NCBI GenBank assembly: GCA_047777345.1
Contig: JBKEEJ010000033.1
Location: 1 to 20,231 of the forward strand
DNA from: Anaerocolumna sp047777345
Lineage (GTDB): Bacteria > Bacillota > Clostridia > Lachnospirales > Lachnospiraceae
DNA: 20,231 nucleotides
Direction: 5' to 3'
Shown here in pieces: positions 1 to 6,703 of this stretch. A model generated the notes under the pieces. The model was not told the DNA's origin. It searched no databases and saw nothing but the letters and a program-made list of their open reading frames with translations. Each line of letters begins with the position of its first letter. Positions within the stretch are counted from its first letter, which is position 1. The translations under genes and the position numbers were made by a program.

Positions 1-105
1 AGATAACAGTCCACTTTTTAAAATTAGATCGATTTTTTCTTGTTCTATTTCTTTGTTCTCGTATTTTCTGATACTTCTTCTGGATTTTAATATGTCAAAT
101 AGCAT
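1..105 (-). CDS. Nitroreductase-family protein, 5' end only
   Basis: The first 35 codons of a leftward gene that runs off the left edge of the window. The start is the ATG at 105-103, preceded by a strong ribosome binding site (AGGAGGTG, minus strand of 111-118) five bases away. The N-terminus contains the motif SRRSIRKY at residues 8-15. This is the usual start of FMN-dependent nitroreductase-family proteins, where the Arg-Arg-Ser-x-Arg stretch contacts the FMN phosphate. Family assignment rests on this motif alone, since the catalytic core is outside the window. Such enzymes reduce nitro groups, quinones or flavins with NAD(P)H in the cytoplasm; the substrate cannot be inferred. The gene diverges from the padR gene and has its own promoter at 202-230. 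Confidence 0.75.
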   Translation of the reverse strand, partial: MLFDILKSRRSIRKYENKEIEQEKIDLILKSGLLS

Positions 106-201
106 ATTTTCACCTCCTGATTTTCATCATTGATATATACATCTATTACATACACATATGATATTACCCATATAGACAGGACATAAATTACGCTTTTCAT
201 T

Positions 202-230
202 ATTATGTTTTAATATACAAAAAAAGTCAA
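202..230 (-). promoter_or_regulatory. SigmaA-type promoter of the nitroreductase-family gene
   Basis: On the minus strand there is a -35 box TTGACT (230-225), a 17-base spacer and a -10 box CATAAT (207-202). This is five of six matches at each box with ideal spacing. Transcription would start near 195, giving a leader of about 90 bases. The spacer is AT-rich. Confidence 0.6.
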
Positions 231-388
231 CCAGGCTAAGAATATTATTTTCTCTAATATTTTGGAACTATAAATTTAAAAAAAATAGTAATATTATTTT
301 ATAAATACTATATTGCAATACATAATAGTTAATGTTATTATATATTAAAATCTAAAATATAATAATGGAATTTACTTAATAATGCGAC

Positions 389-411
389 TTAACCAATACT
401 TTGTTAGTTAA
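389..411. promoter_or_regulatory. Candidate operator (imperfect inverted repeat) upstream of padR
   Basis: The arms TTAACCAA (389-396) and TTAGTTAA (404-411) match as an inverted repeat at seven of eight positions, with a 7-base centre, ending 47 bases before the padR start. PadR proteins commonly repress their own promoters through such dyads. The assignment is inferred from position and symmetry only; chance symmetry in AT-rich DNA is possible. Confidence 0.3.
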
Positions 412-458
412 ATTGAATGTAATTAAAAAAGGCTTGCTTAGCAGAAAGGAGTTGAAAT

Positions 459-764
459 ATGAATGCACAATTTAAAAAGGGTGTATTAGAATTATGTGTG
501 CTTTCAAAACTACTTGAGGGAGACCGATATGGGTATGAATTAACCGAATCCATATCAAAGCAGATGGTGATATCAACCGGAACATTGTATCTGATATTAA
601 AACGCCTGAAGGATGAAGCTTATGTCGAAACGTATTTGGTTGAATCCGGAGGAGGCCCGGCCAGAAAATATTATCATCTGACGGAAAAAGGGAAGGCTTA
701 CCAGGCGGCACAAAAAAAAGAGTGGCTGGATTTTATCGGAATTGTACAGGATATTATCGGATAG
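459..764 (+). CDS. PadR-family transcriptional regulator
   Basis: A 101-residue winged-helix DNA-binding protein of the PadR family, at the short length of the PadR type without a long C-terminal domain. The N-terminal motif KKGVLELCVLSKLL at residues 6-19 and the following RYGYELTESI are typical of the family. The recognition helix lies around TGTLYLILKRL, and the wing around ARKYYHLTEKG. The ATG is preceded by AAGGAG (446-451) seven bases away. Its stop codon lies just inside the ribosome binding site of the next gene, so the two are translated from one message. PadR genes paired with HAAS-domain genes are a recurrent arrangement in Firmicutes, where the partner is thought to act as a signalling or membrane-stress component. 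The regulator probably represses its own operon; the ligand is unknown. Confidence 0.88.
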   Translation: MNAQFKKGVLELCVLSKLLEGDRYGYELTESISKQMVISTGTLYLILKRLKDEAYVETYLVESGGGPARKYYHLTEKGKAYQAAQKKEWLDFIGIVQDIIG

Positions 765-774
765 GAGGATGTAT

Positions 775-2643
775 ATGAATAAAAACGAGTACTTAAATGC
801 GCTAAAAGAAGCGCTGAAAGATATTGATGAAAGTGTTATGGAAGAAATCGTTACTGATTACGAAGAACATTTCCGGATTGGTTTGGAAAACGGAAAAAGT
901 GAGGAAGAAATCTGTAAGGAATTAGGGGCAATTAATGACCTGGCCGAAGAAATCAGAGAAGTATACAATACGAAAAAAAACACAGATAAAAAGACCGATG
1001 ATAAATCAAATGAAGAATCTATTAATAATGAAGATAGTAATGAAGAAAATGTCAACGAAAAAAATGTCAATGAAGAAAAAAAGACCTCCGAGGAACAAAA
1101 CGGCAGCAGAAATATATTTAAAGAATGGTATTCCCATATTAATATAGATGGGGAGAAAATCAGTGACGTAATTAACAGTGCCTTAGATACAGCAGGAGAC
1201 GCAATCAGTAAAATTGATGTGAACGAAATCGGGCGCACAATAAAAAGTACCTTAGAACAGGCAACTTCTACCCTTAATAATTTTGCGGACAATTATCTTA
1301 AGAATCAGGGAATGGGACCTTTTGAGTTTAACAAAAAACATGCGGAAGGTTATACGGAAAATGTGTCAAAAAGTTATGATGCCAATAGGGAATCCCAAAA
1401 TCCGGCAAACGAAACAGTTAAAAATAATGTCAGTTATGACGCCTGTTCAGATAATGAAGATACGGAAGAAAAGCGGGAAGTAAGTGAGAATAAAGAAAGT
1501 AAGGATGAATTTGAAAACAGTCAGGGCCAATCCTCGGATCATAAGGAAACTGTAAATGATGAAAAAACTTTAAAAGAGGAAACAAGCAATATTGCTGACA
1601 CTAGCCAAAATCGGTTAAACCTTGTCGTAGATGGCATATGTGCTGATTTGATAGTTGAGAAGTCCACCAACGGGAAATTAAACTTATTTTATGAAAATAA
1701 TGGGAATGAAAGACAAAAGCAATTGTATGAGTTTTACAGTTACAAGGAGGAAAACACAGTATATGCCGGTATCCGCCGGGTAGGTAAGACAGTGTTTTTA
1801 TTTAACACAAAGCTTTATACCATCCGAATCTATATAGAAATACCAGATAATACGGGAGAGGTTAACTTACGGACTGCCAGCGGTGACATAAAACTTACCA
1901 ATGTAAATGGGGAAAGTATAACGGCAAATGCTGCCAGCGGCGATATCCTGCTGGACAGGGTTAACACATCTGATTTGCGTATCAAAGCTTCCAGCGGGGA
2001 TATTAATCTGGATGAGGTAAACAGCAACAGAGTAAGGGCAGAATCCAGCAGCGGTGACATTGAGGTCAACAATCTGGAAGCAAAGTTTTTGTCTTTAAGA
2101 AGTTCCAGCGGTGACATAGTAATCAGGAACATTAAAGCCGATGTGGCTGACTGCAGCCCTTTAAGCGGTGACCTGGAAATTGACGGTATGATTACAAGCG
2201 AATGTAAAATAAGAAGTACCAGCGGGGATATTAAAATTTGTGATTTTACAATGAATAACGCTGATGTGAGCAGCATAAGCGGTGACATAAACATGAACCT
2301 GGTAGTGGGAGACGGTTTAAGAGTAGTAAACGGCAGCGGTGATGTTTCAGCGGAAGTTAATGTAAAAAGAGGCCATGCAAGTTCCAGAAGCGGAGATGTG
2401 AAAGTAATATGTAACGGCGACATCATATTAGAATCGGAAAGTACCAGCGGAAACATTAACATTACTTTGAAAAATTATAATAACGGATATAACATAACAT
2501 CCAAAACCACTTCAGGAACTCTTTATATTGATTATGACAATATGCGTCAGAGAAATCAGAAATCAGGAAATTATACCCATGGTAATCAGGGAAGCAAATT
2601 AATTTTAAGTACCGTAAGCGGCGATATACACTTAAGTGATTAG
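775..2643 (+). CDS. HAAS (DUF1700) plus toastrack (DUF4097) protein, soluble
   Basis: A 622-residue protein. The start chosen is ATG 775, six bases after AGGAGG (763-768); the reading frame extends upstream to 742, but that start has no ribosome binding site. Residues about 1-65 form an alpha-helical HAAS/DUF1700 domain (motif IVTDYEEHF). Next comes an acidic, Asn/Glu/Lys-rich linker (about 66-110), an amphipathic segment (about 110-185), and a second polar low-complexity linker (to about 280). A beta-rich DUF4097/toastrack domain fills the rest. That domain carries repeated SGD[IVL] motifs at an exact 19-residue period. I see no signal peptide and no hydrophobic membrane helix. This is unusual, because HAAS and DUF4097 proteins often carry membrane segments. 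It is likely co-transcribed with padR. Family knowledge links these domains to envelope-stress sensing, but the role here is unproven. Confidence 0.82.
   Translation: MNKNEYLNALKEALKDIDESVMEEIVTDYEEHFRIGLENGKSEEEICKELGAINDLAEEIREVYNTKKNTDKKTDDKSNEESINNEDSNEENVNEKNVNEEKKTSEEQNGSRNIFKEWYSHINIDGEKISDVINSALDTAGDAISKIDVNEIGRTIKSTLEQATSTLNNFADNYLKNQGMGPFEFNKKHAEGYTENVSKSYDANRESQNPANETVKNNVSYDACSDNEDTEEKREVSENKESKDEFENSQGQSSDHKETVNDEKTLKEETSNIADTSQNRLNLVVDGICADLIVEKSTNGKLNLFYENNGNERQKQLYEFYSYKEENTVYAGIRRVGKTVFLFNTKLYTIRIYIEIPDNTGEVNLRTASGDIKLTNVNGESITANAASGDILLDRVNTSDLRIKASSGDINLDEVNSNRVRAESSSGDIEVNNLEAKFLSLRSSSGDIVIRNIKADVADCSPLSGDLEIDGMITSECKIRSTSGDIKICDFTMNNADVSSISGDINMNLVVGDGLRVVNGSGDVSAEVNVKRGHASSRSGDVKVICNGDIILESESTSGNINITLKNYNNGYNITSKTTSGTLYIDYDNMRQRNQKSGNYTHGNQGSKLILSTVSGDIHLSD
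1876..2457 (+). repeat. 57-base coding repeat (19-residue SGD solenoid)
   Basis: The Ser codon (AGC) of the SGD signature occurs at 1879, 1936, 1993, 2050, 2107, 2164, 2221, 2278 and 2335, which is eight consecutive intervals of exactly 57 bases. It then occurs at 2389 (54 bases later) and 2446 (57 later). Looser copies (SGT at 2512, SGD at 2617) follow. At DNA level the conserved core is AGCGGnGAYAT, while the rest of each unit has diverged. The units are therefore old and selected at protein level, not a recent tandem expansion. Each 19-residue unit probably makes one rung of a beta-solenoid. Confidence 0.85.
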
Positions 2644-2711
2644 TAAAAATTACCCCAGTTTTATTTCTTTATTCCTTTTCCATTAAAAAACATTGAATCG
2701 GGTAGTTTTAA

Positions 2712-2732
2712 TTGAAACGGTCCAAGTTTCAA
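2712..2732. promoter_or_regulatory. Perfect inverted repeat, candidate operator for the SGNH hydrolase gene
   Basis: TTGAAAC (2712-2718) and GTTTCAA (2726-2732) are perfect inverted arms around a 7-base centre, lying just upstream of the promoter at 2742-2772. No T-run follows, so it is unlikely to be a terminator of the upstream gene. The regulator that would bind it is not identifiable. Confidence 0.4.
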
Positions 2733-2741
2733 AAAACAGAC

Positions 2742-2772
2742 TGTACAAAATCAGGATAACAAGGTGTATAAT
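2742..2772 (+). promoter_or_regulatory. Probable promoter of the SGNH hydrolase gene
   Basis: A consensus -10 box TATAAT lies at 2767-2772. The best -35 candidate is TGTACA (2742-2747) with a rather long 19-base spacer. The -35 box is weak, which fits a promoter that needs an activator or is controlled through the adjacent inverted repeat. Confidence 0.45.
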
Positions 2773-2811
2773 AGTTTTAAGTAAATAAAATGTCAGATGG
2801 GAAGGAATAAA

Positions 2812-3963
2812 ATGTGCGAAAAAGATATATTCGAAAAAGAACCGGCAAAAATGATTGAATCTTCCTGCACTTATTTGACAAAAGAAATGTACGAAAGAGC
2901 AACCGCCTATAAGGAAGGGAACCTTACAAGGATTGCCAAAGCCATGCGAAAGGCAGCTGCCGGAGAAAAGGTAACCATTGGCGTTATAGGCGGTTCCATT
3001 ACCCAGGGATGTTTGGCAACCAAGCAGGATTACTGCTATGCCTCCTTATTAAAAAAATGGTGGGAAGATACATTTCCTATGGCTAAAATAGAATTTATCA
3101 ATGCAGGAATCGGTGCTACCAATTCATATTTGGGCGTTCACCGGGTTTATAAAGATTTGCTGTCTTATAAACCTGATTTCGTAGTGGTAGAGTTTTCTGT
3201 TAATGACAGTAACAACTCCTTTTTTAAGAAAAGCTATGAAAATTTAGTACGCCGTATTTTAAAGGACAATAATAACCCGGCGGTTCTGCTTTTGTTTATG
3301 ACCATGGAAGACGGAACCAGTGCCGAGGAGAATGATTCTGCCATAGGGGTTCAATATGATTTGCCTATGATTAGTTACCGTAAGGCAGTATTGGAAGAGA
3401 TTCACAAAAACCATTTTACATGGAAGGATATTTCTCCGGACGATATTCATCCAAATGACAGAGGACATGCCATTGTGGGGGAACTTTTATCCGTTTTTCT
3501 GACAGATATTTATCACAGGCTGGACTCTATACCTGTTAAAGTGACACCCTTTGACAAGTCAGCTCTTACCAATGAAGCGTATGCCGATGGAGCCATATTC
3601 GACAGTAAGACGATTGAACCAGTTCGCTCCGGAAGTTTTATGAAGAAAGGTATAAATAGTAATTTTCCCAATGGCTGGTATACAACTGATGGAAAAGAAA
3701 GTATTGTATTTTCCGTAAAAGCGGCCAATATTGGCATTCTGTATCAAAAATTTACCAATGGGACAGGCGGCCGGTATGAGGTTTATGTTGACGGACAGTT
3801 AACGAGTACTTTGGATGCTGATTTTACCAACGGATGGGGCGATTATCCTGAGAGTACTGAAGTTTTTGCGTCAGGGGAAAGAAAAACGCATACACTTGAA
3901 ATCAGAAAAAAGGAAGATTCGGCCAAAACTGTGTTTGCCATATTAGGTCTACTGATATCTTAA
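2812..3963 (+). CDS. SGNH/GDSL-family hydrolase (probable esterase or deacetylase)
   Basis: A 383-residue protein counted from ATG 2812, which lies five bases after GGGAAGGA. An in-frame ATG at 2797 has no ribosome binding site. All four SGNH blocks are visible: the nucleophile Ser62 in GGSIT, Gly in the AGIGATNS block near 101, Asn131 in VND, and catalytic His213 in DDIHPNDRGH with the Asp at 210 or 211. Residues after about 240 form a beta-rich C-terminal domain (NGWYTTDGKES, then YEVYVDGQ) resembling a small carbohydrate-binding-like sandwich. No signal peptide is present, so the enzyme should act in the cytoplasm, perhaps removing acyl groups from imported glycans; the substrate is an inference. 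It appears monocistronic, with its own promoter and a strong terminator. Confidence 0.83.
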   Translation: MCEKDIFEKEPAKMIESSCTYLTKEMYERATAYKEGNLTRIAKAMRKAAAGEKVTIGVIGGSITQGCLATKQDYCYASLLKKWWEDTFPMAKIEFINAGIGATNSYLGVHRVYKDLLSYKPDFVVVEFSVNDSNNSFFKKSYENLVRRILKDNNNPAVLLLFMTMEDGTSAEENDSAIGVQYDLPMISYRKAVLEEIHKNHFTWKDISPDDIHPNDRGHAIVGELLSVFLTDIYHRLDSIPVKVTPFDKSALTNEAYADGAIFDSKTIEPVRSGSFMKKGINSNFPNGWYTTDGKESIVFSVKAANIGILYQKFTNGTGGRYEVYVDGQLTSTLDADFTNGWGDYPESTEVFASGERKTHTLEIRKKEDSAKTVFAILGLLIS

Positions 3964-3989
3964 GTTTAGTGTAATTGAATATTCAATAA

Positions 3990-4020
3990 AAAAAGCCTGC
4001 AATAATACAGGCTTTTTATT
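3990..4020. terminator. Bidirectional intrinsic terminator
   Basis: A perfect 10-base stem, AAAAAGCCTG (3990-3999) with CAGGCTTTTT (4008-4017), encloses an 8-base loop. It is T-rich on the plus strand and has seven A at 3988-3994, which read as a T-run on the minus strand. It therefore serves both the SGNH hydrolase gene and the converging small ORF that stops at 4051. Confidence 0.9.
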
Positions 4021-4050
4021 ATATATATACCTAAAACTAAAGAGAGGAAT

Positions 4051-4221
4051 TTAAGCGTTTTTATTTTTTTTGTAAAAGCGTTTTGATTTGTTATTTTTTG
4101 CAGAAATAAGTTCGTAGAAATCTTCGCAATTTTCATATTTTTCATGAGCCATCCAGCTTGGGGAATTTTGTCTGTTGTATCTAACAAGATCTAAGTATAA
4201 ATTTGTACTGCCAATATACAT
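4051..4221 (-). CDS. Small protein of unknown function, 56 residues
   Basis: The ATG at 4221-4219 is preceded by an AGGAGG ribosome binding site (minus strand of 4235-4230) with an ideal 8-base gap. The TAA is at 4053-4051, and the shared terminator at 3990-4020 follows. The protein begins MYIGSTNLYLDLVRYN, is rich in aromatic residues (several Tyr, one Trp) with an acidic middle (HEKYENCEDFYEL), and ends in a strongly basic Lys/Asn tail. No signal peptide or membrane helix is seen, and I do not recognise the family. Start signal, stop and terminator together make it a real gene candidate rather than chance. It is divergent from the PucR-type regulator. The basic tail could bind nucleic acid, which is speculation. 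Confidence 0.65.
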   Translation of the reverse strand: MYIGSTNLYLDLVRYNRQNSPSWMAHEKYENCEDFYELISAKNNKSKRFYKKNKNA

Positions 4222-4442
4222 AAAGGTTCCCTCCTTTAAAAAATATTTTTCTGGCTTTCCATTTATTATTTCCTAACTTTAGTCTGTTATTCCTCTGTTC
4301 TTGACTTTATTATAAGAGATAATTGACTTTTTGTATATAATCTGCTAGTCTGAATATATAGACAAAATTGGTATTATTAATACAAAACATATGTTCGGAA
4401 TTGTTTTGAATCTGTCAAATTTTGAAAGGGGGAGTAAGCCGG
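4222..4442. promoter_or_regulatory. Divergent promoter region, small ORF / PucR-type regulator
   Basis: For the plus strand, TTGACT (4323-4328) is followed after 17 bases by TAGTCT (4346-4351) with an extended -10 TG at 4343-4344, a plausible promoter for the regulator gene. The sequence TTGACTTT occurs twice, at 4301-4308 and 4323-4330. The copies are 22 bases apart, about two helical turns. A TATAAT also sits at 4336-4341 without a good -35. On the minus strand TATAAT at 4314-4309 could serve the small ORF, but its -35 box is poor. Individual assignments are tentative. Confidence 0.4.
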
Positions 4443-5636
4443 ATGGCAGTACGTTTTTGGGAACTGTATGAGGAAACGAAAGAACAGTTTCGCCTTAAAA
4501 TTGTTGCCGGAAAAGCAGGCATGGATACGGTAGTAAGCTGGGTACATATGCTGGAGGATGAAACAATCGTATCCAGGTTTCATGGTGAAGAATTGGCCAT
4601 CACAACGGGTATGAAGGCAAATGAGCCCGGCTGGCTCCTTCAATTGGTACAAAGAATGTCCGAGGATGATTGCGCCGGTATCATTATTAATACTGGAATG
4701 TATTTAGAAAAAGTACCGGATGAAGTAATTGCCTGGTGTGATGAACATAATTTCCCCATTCTGCAGATGCCCTGGGAAATATCCATAACAGAGCTGATAC
4801 AGGCATACTGTATGAGAATCATAGATCAGAAACAGATTGAAAAAAAGATTGGGAATGCCTTTCGCGAGATTATTAAAGGACATATGTCAAAAGAAAGTAT
4901 CAGGCAGGAGTTGGGAGAACGTTATAATATAGAAGGTTATTTTCAAGTTTATTGCATAAGCGTAAAAAAGACTATGGAAGATGAATTAACCTATAATCAG
5001 TCGATTATTAAGCTTGAAAACCTATTCGGACTTTGGAAAGGAAACGACAAGATTAATACGGCCTACGGACTTATCCGGATGGAGGATTTTCTTGTGCTGA
5101 TATTAAATACCGACAAGGATAAACAGTTTATTGACCTGCCACAGATGATTATTCAGTGTTTTTCTTTTTTTGTAAGGGAAGAGCGTTTTCATATGGGAAT
5201 CGGACCCTGTGTCAGCCATATTCAAAACTTGTCGGTGAGCTTTAAAAGGGCCAGAACTGCCATGAAGATGTCGGTAACCACTGGAAAAGAATTGGTATAT
5301 TTTGAGGAAATGGGCTTTTACAAAATTCTTTTTTCTTTGGATGACACCGATGTTTTAACAAGTTATGCCGATGATTTGTTAGGACCTTTGGAAGCTTATG
5401 ATAAAGAGCATGGTTCAAGTTATGTGGATACTTTAAGAAGTTACATAAAAAATGACCGAAGTCTTATACGGGTGGCCGAGGAAACATATACCCACAGAAA
5501 TACGGTAAATTACCGTATTCAGAATATAAAGAAGATATTAAACAATGAACTGAATGATCCAGACACTTTATTTTCATACCAGGTTGCCTTTTACATCAGG
5601 GATATGACGAAAAAAACACCGAAAAAAATGTCATGA
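4443..5636 (+). CDS. PucR-family transcriptional regulator
   Basis: A 397-residue regulator; the start is ATG 4443, eight bases after GGGGGAG. The reading frame also opens at a TTG (4422), which lies upstream of that ribosome binding site. Residues about 5-125 match the N-terminal PucR ligand-sensing domain (LEDETIVSRFHGEELAITTG). The middle (about 150-300) resembles the degenerate GGDEF-like segment of this family. The C-terminal helix-turn-helix of the PucR type (AEETYTHRNTVNYRIQNI) lies near residues 344-362. PucR proteins regulate purine and nucleobase catabolism, first described in Bacillus. Lying directly upstream of a nucleoside locus, it is probably its local activator, responding to a nucleoside, base or sugar-phosphate intermediate. 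A terminator at 5695-5718 separates it from the metabolic operon, so operon transcription can be controlled independently. Confidence 0.85.
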   Translation: MAVRFWELYEETKEQFRLKIVAGKAGMDTVVSWVHMLEDETIVSRFHGEELAITTGMKANEPGWLLQLVQRMSEDDCAGIIINTGMYLEKVPDEVIAWCDEHNFPILQMPWEISITELIQAYCMRIIDQKQIEKKIGNAFREIIKGHMSKESIRQELGERYNIEGYFQVYCISVKKTMEDELTYNQSIIKLENLFGLWKGNDKINTAYGLIRMEDFLVLILNTDKDKQFIDLPQMIIQCFSFFVREERFHMGIGPCVSHIQNLSVSFKRARTAMKMSVTTGKELVYFEEMGFYKILFSLDDTDVLTSYADDLLGPLEAYDKEHGSSYVDTLRSYIKNDRSLIRVAEETYTHRNTVNYRIQNIKKILNNELNDPDTLFSYQVAFYIRDMTKKTPKKMS

Positions 5637-5694
5637 GAACTTTTTTTACCATAATTTCTGGAAAATTGTGCCTGGCATTCTAAATAATTTGATA

Positions 5695-5720
5695 AAAAAA
5701 GGACATGTGACCTTTTTTCC
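5695..5720 (+). terminator. Probable intrinsic terminator after the PucR-type gene
   Basis: The stem AAAAAAGG (5695-5702) pairs with CCTTTTTT (5711-5718) around the 8-base loop ACATGTGA. The stem has few GC pairs but its descending arm is itself a T-run, as in many low-GC terminators. It lies 58 bases past the regulator stop codon. Confidence 0.55.
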
Positions 5721-5840
5721 TCAAGGGAAAAGTAATAGAATATTATTGGTATATTAAACTGACAGAAGGTCTGGTTAGTATAAGAGTCTGGCTTGTCAGG
5801 CGATTACCTGTATTAAATCATTAGTGAAAGGAGGAGAGAG
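5721..5840 (+). promoter_or_regulatory. Leader of the nucleoside operon with repeated sequence elements
   Basis: The operon promoter must lie here, but no strong -35/-10 pair was found; TATAAG at 5779-5784 is the best -10 candidate and lacks a good -35. This fits an activator-dependent promoter. Two copies of GTCTGG lie at 5769-5774 and 5786-5791, and an inverted pair CTGACA (5759-5764) / TGTCAG (5794-5799) encloses them. These are candidate binding sites for the PucR-type or Crp-type regulator encoded at either end of the locus. No known purine or other riboswitch pattern was recognised. Confidence 0.35.
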
Positions 5841-6623
5841 ATGGTAGATTACACAGAAGGATCCGGCAAGCAGTATCATATTCAGCTAAAACCTGGGGAT
5901 GTGGGTAAGTATGTTATATTACCCGGGGATCCGAAACGGTGTAAGAAAATTGCGGAGCATTTTGAAAATCCACAGCTTATGGCTGACAGCAGAGAATTTG
6001 TTACCTATACCGGGTATCTAAACGGTGTAAAGGTCAGTGTAACTTCTACCGGTATCGGAGGTCCGTCCGCGTCCATTGCCATGGAGGAACTGGTAAGATG
6101 CGGTGCCGATACCTTTATCCGTGTGGGTACCTGCGGAGGCATGCAGGAAAATGTTATGGGCGGTGATCTGATTATTGCAAACGGAGCCATTCGTATGGAA
6201 GGAACCAGCAAAGAATATGCTCCTATTGAATTTCCGGCAGTTCCGGATATTCATGTATTAAATGCTTTAATTGACGCTGCCAAGAAAAACAATAGTCCCT
6301 ACCATGTAGGTGTTGTGCAATGTAAGGATGCTTTTTACGGACAGCATGAGCCTGAAATAAAGCCTGTCAGCTATGAATTAATGAACAAATGGGAAGCATG
6401 GCTGCGTTTGGGCTGTCTTGCGTCAGAAATGGAGTCAGCTGCTTTGTTTATTGTCGGAAGCTATTTAAAAGTAAGAGTTGGCTCAGTATTTTTGGTAATT
6501 GCAAATCAGGAGAGGGACAAAAAGGGATTAAGCAATCCTCAAGTACATGATACCGGTTTGGCAATCAAAGTGGCGGTTGATGCCATCAGGAACTTAATCG
6601 AAGAAGATAGTAAGGATAACTAG
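5841..6623 (+). CDS. udp: Uridine phosphorylase
   Basis: A 260-residue nucleoside phosphorylase of the hexameric NP-I family; the length is normal for Udp. It cleaves uridine with phosphate to uracil and ribose-1-phosphate, and many family members also accept deoxyuridine or thymidine. Visible motifs are the phosphate-binding PGDPKR (28-33), STGIGGPS (69-76), RVGTCGG (94-100), the uracil-binding-region motif DAFYGQHEPE (163-172), and SEMESAAL (195-202) for ribose contacts. The FYGQH motif favours uridine phosphorylase over purine nucleoside phosphorylase. The start has AAAGGAGG seven bases upstream. It is the first gene of the operon and would supply ribose-1-phosphate to the phosphopentomutase encoded downstream. 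Confidence 0.92.
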   Translation: MVDYTEGSGKQYHIQLKPGDVGKYVILPGDPKRCKKIAEHFENPQLMADSREFVTYTGYLNGVKVSVTSTGIGGPSASIAMEELVRCGADTFIRVGTCGGMQENVMGGDLIIANGAIRMEGTSKEYAPIEFPAVPDIHVLNALIDAAKKNNSPYHVGVVQCKDAFYGQHEPEIKPVSYELMNKWEAWLRLGCLASEMESAALFIVGSYLKVRVGSVFLVIANQERDKKGLSNPQVHDTGLAIKVAVDAIRNLIEEDSKDN

Positions 6624-6703
6624 GGATTTATTTGAGATGGCTTGATTTAAAATTAAACCATAATGACAATTTTTAAAAAATTTACAATAAAGGAGATTAA
6701 ATT

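Larger units (their letters stand above)
106..458. other. Divergent, very AT-rich intergenic region
   Basis: No credible gene was found here. The stretch from about 180 to 440 is extremely AT-rich and contains an 11-base direct repeat, AATATTATTTT, at 241-251 and 290-300. It must hold the padR promoter, but no convincing -35/-10 pair was found on the plus strand. The leftward promoter and a candidate operator are listed separately. Confidence 0.6.

Noticed and set aside
241..300. AATATTATTTT direct repeat in the left intergenic region
   Set aside because: Two 11-base copies made only of A and T in a very AT-rich spacer are expected by chance.
742..774. Upstream extension of the HAAS-toastrack gene overlapping padR
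   Set aside because: The family-typical N-terminus MNKNEYL begins at 775 with an ideal AGGAGG site; the extension has none and overlaps padR.
1830..2462. Open frame of 210 codons on the minus strand opposite the toastrack repeats
   Set aside because: It has no ribosome binding site, and its repeated Ser-Pro-Leu pattern is the antisense of the SGD repeats. It is a shadow of the real gene.
5641..5840. Possible purine or other riboswitch ahead of the nucleoside operon
   Set aside because: No conserved purine-riboswitch core or paired loops were recognisable; only short repeats and a terminator were found.
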